Source of the DNA: VRUE01 sp036379955
GTDB lineage: Bacteria > Actinomycetota > Thermoleophilia > Solirubrobacterales > 70-9
Length of the DNA: 64,000 nt
Assembly: GCA_036379955.1 (NCBI GenBank)
Contig: DASVFR010000017.1
Coordinates: 69,384-133,383, forward strand
Direction of reading: 5' to 3'
Shown: positions 1-7,438 of the stretch, piece after piece
Position numbering within the stretch: position 1 is the stretch's first letter
How the letters are laid out: every line of letters begins with the position of its first letter
Made by a program: the position numbers and the translations under genes
Notes under the pieces: generated by a model
Databases searched by the model: none
Told to the model about the DNA's origin: nothing
What the model saw: the letters and a program-made list of their open reading frames with translations, nothing else

Positions 1-14
1 TAGTCAAGGATTTG

Positions 15-602
15 GTGAATTTGGGACGACACCTCGTATTCGCGGTCGCGGCGGTCGCGGCGGTCGCCCTCGCGGCCGGCGGATGTGGCTCCTCTCAGGC
101 CGGCGACTACGGCGGCCAGCACCCCGACTACGCCAAGGCGCTGGCCGGTTCGCAAGCGCCGCTGGCCGCACTGCACAGGCAGGCCAATCAGCTGCTGCCA
201 GGGGGCCTCGACGGCTACGAAGCGCGCCTCGCGGCGCTCGACGGATACCCGGCCGTGGTCAACGTCTGGGCCTCGTGGTGCGGCCCCTGCCGGTTCGAGT
301 TCCCCCTCTTCCAGCAGGCGTCCGCCAAGTTCGGCAAGCGGGTCGCCTTCCTCGGCGTCGATAACAAGGACTCCGAAGACGCGGCAAAGACCTTCCTCGA
401 AGAGGCGCCGGTGTCCTACCCGAGCTACACCGACCCGAGCTCGGACATCGCCGACGAGCTCGGCGCCAGCCGCGGCCTTCCCGACACTGCCTTCTACAAC
501 CGCAAGGGAGAGCTCACTTACCTAAAACAGGGCCCCTACTCCGACCTGGCCTCTCTGCACACCGACGTAAACCGCTACGCGCTGGGCGAAGACGGCGGAT
601 AA
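15..602 (+). CDS. TlpA/ResA-like thioredoxin-fold lipoprotein
   Basis: This is a predicted extracytoplasmic thiol-disulfide oxidoreductase of the TlpA/ResA type. The N-terminus is a hydrophobic signal ending in a lipobox (LAAGGC, Cys near residue 24), so it is likely a lipoprotein on the outer face of the membrane. The catalytic WCGPC motif is near residue 88, and a cis-proline region (GLPDTAFYN) follows near residue 158. The family reduces or shuttles disulfides, for example in cytochrome c maturation, but no Ccd or Ccs partner is visible here. The GTG at 15 is preferred over the TTG at 12 because AAGGA at 6-10 is then better spaced. Only 14 bases lie upstream, so a longer start cannot be excluded. 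Confidence 0.85.
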   Translation: MNLGRHLVFAVAAVAAVALAAGGCGSSQAGDYGGQHPDYAKALAGSQAPLAALHRQANQLLPGGLDGYEARLAALDGYPAVVNVWASWCGPCRFEFPLFQQASAKFGKRVAFLGVDNKDSEDAAKTFLEEAPVSYPSYTDPSSDIADELGASRGLPDTAFYNRKGELTYLKQGPYSDLASLHTDVNRYALGEDGG

Positions 603-603
603 T
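598..603 (+). promoter_or_regulatory. candidate -10 hexamer (GATAAT) of a leaderless promoter for the NfeD-like gene
   Basis: GATAAT ends six bases before the ATG at 610, placing the expected transcription start at the start codon. It overlaps the TAA stop of the preceding gene. No clear -35 is visible, so this is inference from position and sequence only. Confidence 0.35.
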
Positions 604-609
604 CGGGGC

Positions 610-1089
610 ATGGACGCGGCCGCCATCGTCGCCTTGTTCGGGGTTGCCCTGCTCGCCACCGAGCTGCTGCTCTCGACCGGCGGCGTGCTGGCGGCGCTCG
701 GCGCGCTCGGGCTGATCGCCGCCGGCGTGCTGGCCCTGGAGTCCGATAGCAGCGCCGCCGACGTCGTCGGACCCGCCCTGATCGCGCTCGGCGTCCTCTC
801 CCTCGTCGCCTTCTACTTCGTCACCCGCAAGGTGATCGAGGCCCACCGCGATCAGCCGGTGCGCGCCGGCAGCGAGGAGCTGGTCGGCTCGCTGGCCGAG
901 GCGCGCAGCTCGCTCGACCCCGAGGGCCAGGTCTTCGCCCGGGGCACGATCTGGGCTGCCAGGCTGACCAACGGCCAGGGCAGCGTCCGGCTTGGGGATA
1001 GAGTCCGGATCGACGCGGTCGACGGCCTCACCCTGGTGGTCCGGCCCGAGCCGCCCCCGACCGGCCATGCCGAGGAAGGAGCAAGCTGA
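610..1089 (+). CDS. NfeD-like membrane protein
   Basis: This 159-residue protein has two or three hydrophobic segments in residues 1-70 followed by a soluble beta-rich tail (about residues 85-150, with VRLGDRVRIDAVDGLTLVV), the pattern of short NfeD proteins with a C-terminal OB-fold. NfeD proteins pair with SPFH/stomatin-type proteins in membrane microdomains. The next gene is exactly such a partner and overlaps it through TGATG at 1087-1091, so the two are probably translationally coupled. The precise cellular role is unknown. Confidence 0.8.
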   Translation: MDAAAIVALFGVALLATELLLSTGGVLAALGALGLIAAGVLALESDSSAADVVGPALIALGVLSLVAFYFVTRKVIEAHRDQPVRAGSEELVGSLAEARSSLDPEGQVFARGTIWAARLTNGQGSVRLGDRVRIDAVDGLTLVVRPEPPPTGHAEEGAS

Positions 1090-1844
1090 TGGGAGTAGCG
1101 CTCGGAGTGCTGGTCATCGTCGCGCTCTTCGCCGCGATCGTCCTCGGCGCCTCGGTGCGGGTCCTGCGCGAGTACGAGCGCGGCGTGATCTTCCGGCTGG
1201 GGCGACTGATCGCGCAGAAGGGCCCGGGCCTGATCCTGCTGATCCCGCTGGTCGACCGCATGGTCAAGGTCGACCTGCGCACGGTGACTCTCAACATCCC
1301 GCCGCAGGAGGTGATCACCCGCGACAACGTCCCGGCCGGGGTCAACGCGGTTGCCTACTTCCGGGTGATCGACGCGCGCCAGGCCGTGGTCGAGGTCGAG
1401 AACTACCTGCTCGCCACCTCGCAGATCGCGCAGACGGCGCTGCGCTCGGTGCTCGGCAAGGCCGAGTTCGACCAGCTGCTCTCCGAGCGCGAGCGGCTCA
1501 ACGAGGAGCTGCAGAAGATCATCGACGAGTCGACCGAGCCCTGGGGCGTGAAGGTGACCGCGGTCGAGATCAAGGACGTCGAGATCCCCGAGCAGATGCA
1601 GCGGGCGATCGCCCGCCAGGCCGAGGCCGAGCGCGAGCGGCGGGCGAAGATCATCAACTCCGAGGGCGAGTACCAGGCGGCGCAGAAGCTCACCGACGCC
1701 GCCGACATCATCAGCACCAACCCGGCCTCGCTGCAGCTGCGCTACCTGCAGACGCTGCTCGAAATCGGCAGCAACCAGAACACCACCGTGGTCTTCCCGC
1801 TCCCCATGGACGTCCTCGAGCCGTTCATGAAACGCCCCGAGTGA
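1089..1844 (+). CDS. SPFH/stomatin-like protein (slipin)
   Basis: This 251-residue protein has one N-terminal membrane segment (about residues 2-24) and then an SPFH (band 7) domain with the typical run YERGVIFRLGR near residue 30 and PPQEVITRDNV near residue 75. A charged helical region (EQMQRAIARQAEAERERRAK) follows near residue 160. Slipins oligomerise on the inner face of the membrane and usually pair with NfeD, encoded directly upstream with overlapping stop and start. A perfect inverted repeat begins right after its stop codon and probably ends the transcript. Confidence 0.9.
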   Translation: MGVALGVLVIVALFAAIVLGASVRVLREYERGVIFRLGRLIAQKGPGLILLIPLVDRMVKVDLRTVTLNIPPQEVITRDNVPAGVNAVAYFRVIDARQAVVEVENYLLATSQIAQTALRSVLGKAEFDQLLSERERLNEELQKIIDESTEPWGVKVTAVEIKDVEIPEQMQRAIARQAEAERERRAKIINSEGEYQAAQKLTDAADIISTNPASLQLRYLQTLLEIGSNQNTTVVFPLPMDVLEPFMKRPE

Positions 1845-1900
1845 GCGCCTCGATCGGCACGGTGATCTCCGGGTGTGCGAGTCCGTGCCGATCGAGGCGC
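1845..1900. terminator. perfect 18-bp inverted repeat after the slipin gene
   Basis: The arms at 1845-1862 and 1883-1900 are perfect reverse complements separated by 20 bases. The left arm starts on the base after the slipin stop codon. There is no T-run, so intrinsic termination of the classical kind is uncertain. The element contains a GTG (1873) in frame with the next gene, which is one reason to place that gene's start at 1912. Confidence 0.6.
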
Positions 1901-1911
1901 GAACAACTTCC

Positions 1912-3003
1912 ATGAGCGCGCCCGAGCTGCGGATCGACCAGCTCTCAGGGCTGCCGGTCATCCTGGCGCCAGGCCGCGGCGACCGCCCCTTCGCCGTTAA
2001 GGGGGCCGACGGGCCGAAAAGCGCTGACATAGAGCGCTTTTCGGCCCGTCGGCGTGACAGTTGCCCGTTCTGCGAGGGGCGCGAGGAGCGGACGCCGCCG
2101 GAGGTCTACGCGACGCGGACGGGTGGCGGGGGCGCCGACACGCCGGGCTGGACGACTCGGGTGGTCCCCAACCTCTACCCGGCGCTGGGCGGGGACGACG
2201 CCGGCGAGGCGGCGGCCGGCGACCCAACCGCCCCGACCAAGGGCGACGCCGGTGCCTTTGCCGCCGCCGGCGACCCGCTGCTCGAGTCGCGCCGCTCAGG
2301 CGATCCCAACCTCTTCGTCGCCAAGCCGGCGCGCGGCGCCCACGAGGTGCTGGTCAACGCGCCGACCCACGCGACGGCGATGGCCGAGCTGGGCGAGGCG
2401 CAGTTCGCGGCGGCGGTCGAGACCTGGCGCGAGCGCATGCGCGCCCACGCCGGCGCTTCCTACGTGCAGCTGATCGTCAACGAGGGCGGCGGGGCCGGGG
2501 CCTCGCTCGAGCACACCCACGCCCAGCTCTACGCGCTCGATTTCGTCCCGGCGGCGGTCGCACGCGAGCGCGAGCGGGCCGGGGCCTACGCCGAACGCAC
2601 CCAGGGAGGCTCGCTGCTCGGCGACGTCCTGGTCGAGGAGGTGCGCCGCAAGGAGCGCCTGATAGCGATCGACGACGAGGCGGCCCTGATCTGCCCCTGG
2701 GCCTCGCGCTCGCCCTTCGAGCTGCGCGTCATCCCCCGCGCCGCGACCGCGAGCTTCGCCGACGACACCACCGGCGCGGCGATGATCCGCACCGCCCTGA
2801 GCCTGCTCGCCAAGCGCTTCGGAGGCTCGCCCGAGCTCAACCTCTGGGTCCGCACCGCGCCGCGCGGGGTCGAGCACTTCCACTGGCACGTCGACATCGC
2901 CCCCCGGCTCAGCATCAAGGCCGCGTTCGAGTTCGCCACCGGCGTCGACATCGACACCTACCCGCCGGAGCGCGCGGCGACGGACCTGAGAGAGTGCCTC
3001 TGA
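1912..3003 (+). CDS. galT: galactose-1-phosphate uridylyltransferase-like protein (GalT/HIT superfamily)
   Basis: The protein has the GalT signatures: a zinc-site CPFC near residue 51, an active-site HTHAQ near residue 206, and a second histidine cluster HFHWH near residue 327. GalT transfers UMP between UDP-glucose and a hexose-1-phosphate in galactose or nucleotide-sugar metabolism; related family members act on other nucleotides, so the substrate is not certain. ATG 1912 is chosen because the upstream GTG (1873) lies in a hairpin. Residues about 31-47 are encoded by a perfect 21-bp-arm hairpin (2005-2053) that looks inserted between the N-terminal strand and the CPFC motif. The stop overlaps the next start (TGATG). 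Confidence 0.75.
   Translation: MSAPELRIDQLSGLPVILAPGRGDRPFAVKGADGPKSADIERFSARRRDSCPFCEGREERTPPEVYATRTGGGGADTPGWTTRVVPNLYPALGGDDAGEAAAGDPTAPTKGDAGAFAAAGDPLLESRRSGDPNLFVAKPARGAHEVLVNAPTHATAMAELGEAQFAAAVETWRERMRAHAGASYVQLIVNEGGGAGASLEHTHAQLYALDFVPAAVARERERAGAYAERTQGGSLLGDVLVEEVRRKERLIAIDDEAALICPWASRSPFELRVIPRAATASFADDTTGAAMIRTALSLLAKRFGGSPELNLWVRTAPRGVEHFHWHVDIAPRLSIKAAFEFATGVDIDTYPPERAATDLRECL
2005..2053. repeat. 49-bp perfect palindromic hairpin inside the galT-like gene
   Basis: Arms of 21 bases at 2005-2025 and 2033-2053 are exact reverse complements around a 7-base loop. The segment is read in frame as GPKSADIERFSARR and neighbouring residues. A perfect arm of this length inside a coding region is not expected by chance and suggests a small inserted palindrome. 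No second copy was found in the window. Confidence 0.8.
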
Positions 3004-3638
3004 TGCCACCGAACCCGCGCCCGATTCCCCGTTTCGTCGCCGACTCGACCCAGGAGGGGATTCCGCACGGGCGCTTCGCCGAGCGCCTTGGCGAGGAGTT
3101 CCGCAAGACCTGCGGGAAGATCGGGGACCTGCCGGCCGGCGTCGAGGCCCCGGCGGAGATCGATTGGTTCCCCGAGCGCGCCTGGGGCGGTCGCATCTGG
3201 GTGCCGTGCACGGCGCGGGCGGAGGGGGCGGAGGGGCCGGAGGGAGCCTTGGAGCTCTTCGGCCACGTCTCCTACGTGCAGCCCCTCGACGGCGAGCCGG
3301 CCGAGTTTCAGGTTCAGGCCGACTTCACCGACGTCCTCGCCGAAGACAACCCGGGCTGGAAGATCGACCTCAACGACGAGGTGATCGGCCGCTGGCGGGG
3401 GGAGAACGGCCGCGCCGGCGCCGTCACCCTGGTCTGGGGCCGGCCGCTGGTCCAAGGCGCGGTCGCCGCGACCGCCGAGCTCGAGCTGGAGACCGTCGAC
3501 CAGGAGGTCGTCTCCAACGGCCGCTTCACCCTCCTCGCCCTCGACGCGCTGGAGGGCTACGGCGACCCGATCTACATGGAGGTCAAGCTCTGGAGCCGCC
3601 GCGCCCAGGAGCTGGCCCGAGAGAGCCTCTACGCTTAG
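3003..3638 (+). CDS. conserved hypothetical protein
   Basis: I do not recognise a family for this 211-residue soluble protein. It is acidic, begins MPPNPRPIPRFVAD, and has regular beta-strand-like runs such as LELFGHVSYVQPL and AVTLVWGRPLVQGAV. There is no signal peptide or membrane segment. Its ATG overlaps the stop of the GalT-like gene (TGATG at 3001-3005), so the two are co-translated, which hints at a related job in sugar or nucleotide metabolism. That link is inference only. Confidence 0.75.
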   Translation: MPPNPRPIPRFVADSTQEGIPHGRFAERLGEEFRKTCGKIGDLPAGVEAPAEIDWFPERAWGGRIWVPCTARAEGAEGPEGALELFGHVSYVQPLDGEPAEFQVQADFTDVLAEDNPGWKIDLNDEVIGRWRGENGRAGAVTLVWGRPLVQGAVAATAELELETVDQEVVSNGRFTLLALDALEGYGDPIYMEVKLWSRRAQELARESLYA

Positions 3639-3648
3639 CCCGCCTCCG

Positions 3649-3942
3649 ATGCCGGACGACAACCTGAAGAACCTGCCTGGAGCCGAGATCGTCCTGCCCG
3701 GCCTCGCGGACCTCGAAGCCGGCCGTGAAACGATCAACGCCAGCGCCGTCCAGGCGGCAGCGCCCCGCCTGCGCCGTGCCTCGATCGAGGCGCCGAGCGC
3801 CAGCAACGATACGCCCGCCGCTCATCGGCTCTACCGGCAACTGAGCGAACAGCTCGGCGACGGAGCGCACTCGCGCTACAACGCGATCCTCGCCCGGGTC
3901 GTCAGCTTCGCAGGAGCAGCGGAACGTGCGGGAGGCGGCTGA
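3649..3942 (+). CDS. small protein paired with a nucleotidyltransferase (possible antitoxin-like partner)
   Basis: This 97-residue protein contains the runs VLPGLADLEAGRETINA, APRLRRASIE and GDGAHSRYNAILARVVSF. I recall similar small proteins beside DUF6036-type nucleotidyltransferases in diverse bacteria. It overlaps the next gene by 17 bases. No DNA-binding motif is obvious. Function is unknown; the two-gene arrangement and overlap fit a toxin-antitoxin-like or accessory module, but this is inference. Confidence 0.65.
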   Translation: MPDDNLKNLPGAEIVLPGLADLEAGRETINASAVQAAAPRLRRASIEAPSASNDTPAAHRLYRQLSEQLGDGAHSRYNAILARVVSFAGAAERAGGG

Positions 3943-4336
3943 CGCCGAGCGCATACGCCGCCTTGCTCGTGAGCTGGGGCGCGGCGTTCCAGCCGGTACT
4001 CGCATGTACCTCACTGGTGGGGCAACTGCTGTCCTGGAGGGTTGGCGAGATTCGACGATCGACATAGACGTCCGCTTCGAGCCTGACTCCGACTCGGCCC
4101 TGCAAGAGATCAAGAAGCTCAAGGAGAGACTCGGGGTCAACGTCGAGCTCGCGTCTCCGCTCGACTTCATTCCTCCTCTTCCAGACTGGCAGTCCCGCAT
4201 GGTTCGCTCAGGACGAGTCGAGCCAGCCAAGCTGCTCGAGCTCTTCGAGGCGATCGAGCCGGAGCTGTTCCGCTTCCCGGCGGTCGACCCGCCCAGCTTG
4301 CGCGCTGCCGTTGAGTCCCTGATCGATGGCCGTTGA
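3926..4336 (+). CDS. minimal nucleotidyltransferase (DUF6036-like)
   Basis: This 136-residue protein carries the nucleotidyltransferase pattern YLTGGATAVLEGWR followed by STIDIDVRF, meaning a GG motif and then a D-x-D metal site near residues 46-48. Such small enzymes occur in MNT-type toxin-antitoxin modules and as stand-alone DUF6036 proteins. GTG 3926 is chosen because AGGAG lies at 3912-3916. The gene overlaps the preceding small gene, so they are expressed together. Target and whether it is a toxin or an antitoxin cannot be told from the sequence. Confidence 0.7.
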   Translation: MREAADAERIRRLARELGRGVPAGTRMYLTGGATAVLEGWRDSTIDIDVRFEPDSDSALQEIKKLKERLGVNVELASPLDFIPPLPDWQSRMVRSGRVEPAKLLELFEAIEPELFRFPAVDPPSLRAAVESLIDGR

Positions 4337-4373
4337 GGCGGCCTCGCCGGGGGAGCAACGATTCGGAGGGCGC

Positions 4374-5735
4374 TCAGCCCTTCTCGGCGGCGATCTTGGC
4401 CGCTTCCTTGCTGCCCAGGTACGGGGTCAGCGTGAACTCGACCAGATCGGGGAGCAGCTCCTCGAGCTGCTCGGTTTTGCCGGCGATGATCCGGCGCGAG
4501 ATCAGCGAGACCATGCCACCCACCAGCGCCTCCTCGGTGGTCGGCGAGAGGCGGGCGAGGACCTCGGGGGGGCGACCCTCGCGGCCGCTCTGGAAGTAGG
4601 GGACGAAGCTCTGGATCGCGGCGTCGTAGCGCTCGACCACGACCGGCCCGGCGACCAGCGCCTCGACCATGCAGAGGCGGGCCAGATGCGGCTCCGCGGC
4701 GAGGAACTCGAGCATCGCAGCGATCCCGTCGCGCACCGCGTGCGGCCAGTCCTTGGCCTCCTCGAAGCCCTTGGTGACGCGCTCTTGCAGCTCGTTCATC
4801 ACCGTGTCGTAGGCGGCGACGAAGCACTCGTCCTTGCTCGAGAAATGCTCGTAGAAGGTGCGGCGGGAGACCGCCGCGTGCTTGGTGATGTGGGCGATCG
4901 TCGTCCCCGAGTAGCCGTTTTCGGCGATCGCCTCGGCGAGGCCCGCGACCAGGCGCTCGCGCTGGTTGTGGACGACGAACTCGCGCGGCAGGCCATGCCG
5001 CCCGGGAGGGAGGCGCGAGAGCTCGGGCGGGTATTCCTCGGCCGAGGTCGCGGTCCCACCCGATTTGGGAGAGGAAGAGCGTTTTGCCACGTCCCGACGA
5101 TATCGCGCCTGCGGGTCGAACCCCCTACTCAGCTCTGCCATCGCGGCCTCCATGCCGAGGTAGGGAAGGACGGCCGCCGACATCAGCTGCGGCACCAGCT
5201 CCGGCAGGTCCTCGGCCGCGCCCCGAACCACCTTCGAGTAGACCTGGCCGTAGGCCGCCCCGGCCAGAGCCTCCGCGGTCGTGTGCGGGACCGCTTCGGG
5301 GTCCTCCATCTCGTTGCGGCCGGCGTCGATCAGCGAGGCGAGCACGCGCATCGTCATGTCGCGCCGGGCGCGCGCCGCGTCGCCGGCGGCGAGCACCTCG
5401 ATCGAAAAGGCGGCTCGGCTCGGATTGCCGCACAGCCCCTCGACGATCTCGCAGGCGACCGCGCGCAGCCGGTCGGGCCACTCCTCGCAGCTGTTGTAGG
5501 CCTCGAGCATCTCGCGCATGCAGGACTCGTTGATCTCCTGCCAGGCGGAGAGGAAGCAGTCGTACTTGCCGCGGAAGTGGCGGTCGAAGGCGGGGCGATC
5601 CAGCCCGGCACGATCGAGGATCGCCTCGATCGTGGTCTCGATGTAGCCGCGCTCGGCGGCAATCGCGATTAGGGCATCGAGGATCGCCTGACGCTCGGCC
5701 CTGGCCGAGAGCTCGCGTTGCTCTACGTCGAGCAC
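4374..5735 (-). CDS. tandem TetR-TetR transcriptional regulator fusion
   Basis: The 453-residue product contains two complete TetR-type regulators in one chain. The first helix-turn-helix is near residues 15-60 (ILDRAGLDRPAFDRHFRGK) and the second near residues 258-305 (HAAVSRRTFYEHFSSK). Each is followed by its own ligand-binding helical domain that ends in a PYLG tail (near residues 191 and 437). A low-complexity linker of about 40 residues joins them. TetR proteins normally are about 200 residues and dimerise; this chain could act as an intramolecular pseudo-dimer. The GTG start at 5735 lies in a 14-bp palindrome that may be an operator. Confidence 0.9.
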   Translation of the reverse strand: MLDVEQRELSARAERQAILDALIAIAAERGYIETTIEAILDRAGLDRPAFDRHFRGKYDCFLSAWQEINESCMREMLEAYNSCEEWPDRLRAVACEIVEGLCGNPSRAAFSIEVLAAGDAARARRDMTMRVLASLIDAGRNEMEDPEAVPHTTAEALAGAAYGQVYSKVVRGAAEDLPELVPQLMSAAVLPYLGMEAAMAELSRGFDPQARYRRDVAKRSSSPKSGGTATSAEEYPPELSRLPPGRHGLPREFVVHNQRERLVAGLAEAIAENGYSGTTIAHITKHAAVSRRTFYEHFSSKDECFVAAYDTVMNELQERVTKGFEEAKDWPHAVRDGIAAMLEFLAAEPHLARLCMVEALVAGPVVVERYDAAIQSFVPYFQSGREGRPPEVLARLSPTTEEALVGGMVSLISRRIIAGKTEQLEELLPDLVEFTLTPYLGSKEAAKIAAEKG

Positions 5736-5743
5736 TAGTGCTC
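5730..5743. promoter_or_regulatory. 14-bp perfect palindrome over the start codon of the double-TetR gene
   Basis: GAGCACTAGTGCTC at 5730-5743 reads the same on both strands and covers the GTG start at 5733-5735. Its right half belongs to a 16-bp motif repeated in inverted orientation at 5887-5902. A palindrome at a regulator's own start is a plausible autoregulatory operator, but no binding evidence exists. Confidence 0.35.
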
Positions 5744-5902
5744 CATCCCGTAAGTCCCGTGCCGATATGGCGAGCGAAAACCGAGCACGCCGCGGACGCA
5801 GGGAGGCCGAATAGTGGTGACTATTCGGCCTCCCGAGGACAAAGGCGGGCGAAGGTTTGCAGCCGCCAAATCGGTGCGCGGAGTTGCGGGATGGAGCACT
5901 AG
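5735..5902. repeat. 16-bp inverted repeat enclosing the double-TetR upstream region
   Basis: CTAGTGCTCCATCCCG at 5735-5750 is exactly complementary to CGGGATGGAGCACTAG at 5887-5902. The 136 bases between hold another perfect hairpin (5801-5834). The region is downstream of the second TetR gene and upstream of the double-TetR gene. It may be a paired operator or a nested terminator. Confidence 0.5.
5801..5834. terminator. perfect 15-bp hairpin between two TetR genes
   Basis: Arms at 5801-5815 and 5820-5834 are perfect reverse complements with a 4-base loop. It lies about 100 bases past the stop of the leftward TetR gene (5936), so it may end that transcript. There is no T-tract. Confidence 0.5.
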
Positions 5903-5935
5903 GTCATGGGTCCCCGGTCCCCGCCTTGCCTTTCC

Positions 5936-6649
5936 CTACGTCGAAACCGAGGAGGGCGCCTCGGCGGCTGCGCGCTTAGCTGCCTCGGCGCCTAGATATG
6001 GGGTGAGTGAGAACTCGACCAGCTCGGGAAGCAGTTCCTCGATCTGCTCTGCCTGGCCCATGATGATGCGCTGGTAGAGGATCCAGAAGACCCCGCCGAC
6101 GATCGTCTCCTCCAGGGTGTCCGGCAGCTCGTCGCCCTTCGGCGAGACCTTGCGCCCCATGCGGAAGAGCGGCACGAACGACTGGATCGAGCGCTCGTAG
6201 CGGTCGACGGCTGCCGGGCCGGCCGAGAGCGCCTCGACGATGCAGGTCCGCGCCAGCTCCGGCTCGTTGGCGACGTAGTGGAGGAAGGCGGCAAGTCCGG
6301 CGCCGACCCGGTCGGGCCAGCTGTCGACCTTGCTGGCGGCGTCGACGACGCGCCGCAGGGCCTCGTTGACCGCGAAATCGGAAGCCGAGAGGAAGCAGTC
6401 CTCCTTGGAGGAGAAGTTCTCGTAGAAGGTGTTGCGAGCGATTCCCGCGCGGCGCACGATATCGGCGACGGTCACCGCCCGGTAGCCCTTCTCGACCGTC
6501 TCGGCCGCGAGGGCGGCGATGATCCGTGCCCGCTGGTGCTGGGTTATGAACTCGCGCGAGAGTGGCTGCCTACCCGGCAACACTCTGCTTGCCTGAGGAG
6601 CACGATCGGCCACGGAGGCCAGCGTAACCGGCCTGGTTTCCAAAGCCAA
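5936..6649 (-). CDS. TetR family transcriptional regulator
   Basis: This 237-residue regulator has an N-terminal helix-turn-helix (about residues 40-90, with DIVRRAGIARNTFYENFSSK) and a C-terminal helical domain ending LTPYLGAEAAKR. It is closely similar by eye to the second half of the double TetR next door (shared FVPxFxxGRxxxP and EELLPxLVEFxLTPYLG patterns), so the two arose by duplication. The start is a TTG at 6649. It is divergent from the TetR gene at 6731. Ligand and targets are unknown. Confidence 0.9.
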   Translation of the reverse strand: MALETRPVTLASVADRAPQASRVLPGRQPLSREFITQHQRARIIAALAAETVEKGYRAVTVADIVRRAGIARNTFYENFSSKEDCFLSASDFAVNEALRRVVDAASKVDSWPDRVGAGLAAFLHYVANEPELARTCIVEALSAGPAAVDRYERSIQSFVPLFRMGRKVSPKGDELPDTLEETIVGGVFWILYQRIIMGQAEQIEELLPELVEFSLTPYLGAEAAKRAAAEAPSSVST

Positions 6650-6730
6650 GCTGGACGTATCAGCCGGATACCGCTAATGTACCGAGGCCCAGACAACGCC
6701 GTCCCTGGGGCGAGCAGAGGAAGGATTGGA

Positions 6731-7423
6731 ATGGGAGAGCGAGCCGCATCCAAGGTCCTGGCGGGACCCGAGGAAGCCGCCGCGGTGGGAGAGGGAGCCC
6801 CCCACGCCTCCGCACTGAAGCTGGTGACCGCATCTAAGCGCGAAACGATCCTGGAGGGAATGCTCCACGCGGTCGGCTCGGTCGGGTACGAGGCCGCGTC
6901 GGTACGCACGGTGCTCGACCTCGCCGGTCTCTATCGACAGGCCTTCTACGACAATTTCGCCGACAAGGAGAACTGCTACCTGGAGGCCTTCGACTTCGGC
7001 GTCGAGAGGCTCGATGCCCTGGTCGTCGCCGCGACCTCCTCGGAGGAGACCTGGCTCGGCAAGCTGCGCGCGGGGCTCGGGGCACTGCTCGAGGCGCTCG
7101 ATCGCGACGCCGACGTCGGCCGCGCCCTGGTCGTCGAGGTTCATGCCGCCGGTCCCGAGGCGCTGAGCAAGCGCGCGGCGGCGATGAAGCGGGTCACCGA
7201 CTTCGTCGACTCGGCGCGCGAGATCCCCGGCCGGGGGGAGTCGCCGCCGCCGATCGCCCCGGAGGGGATAGTCGCCGGAATTCACGCCGTCGTCCACGCC
7301 CGGCTGGCGACGGGGACGAACGAGGGCTTCCGCGAGCTGCTACCCGAGTTCATGTATTTCGCCGTGCTGCCCTACTTCGGCTCGGACGCCGCCGAGCGGG
7401 AGATGGAGGCGGCCAGAGCGTGA
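6731..7423 (+). CDS. TetR family transcriptional regulator
   Basis: The ATG at 6731 is preceded by AGGAAGGA at about 6718-6725, which decides the start over the in-frame ATG at 6677. The protein has 230 residues, a helix-turn-helix near residues 45-85 (VLDLAGLYRQAFYDNFADK) and a tail ELLPEFMYFAVLPYFGSDAAE that resembles the neighbouring TetR proteins. It converges on the nucleotide-sugar dehydrogenase gene at 7439, leaving a 15-bp gap. Regulated genes are unknown. Confidence 0.9.
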   Translation: MGERAASKVLAGPEEAAAVGEGAPHASALKLVTASKRETILEGMLHAVGSVGYEAASVRTVLDLAGLYRQAFYDNFADKENCYLEAFDFGVERLDALVVAATSSEETWLGKLRAGLGALLEALDRDADVGRALVVEVHAAGPEALSKRAAAMKRVTDFVDSAREIPGRGESPPPIAPEGIVAGIHAVVHARLATGTNEGFRELLPEFMYFAVLPYFGSDAAEREMEAARA

Positions 7424-7438
7424 CTGGCGCCGGCGGCG

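Noticed and set aside
1873..1911. GTG 1873 as the start of the galT-like gene
   Set aside because: It lies in the loop and right arm of the terminator-like hairpin and adds residues with no family similarity; ATG 1912 fits better.
2061..3002. Upstream extension of the hypothetical gene at 3003 in frame with 2061
   Set aside because: The extension lies wholly inside the galT-like gene and is Arg/Pro/Ala low-complexity; the ATG at 3003 overlapping the galT stop is the natural start.
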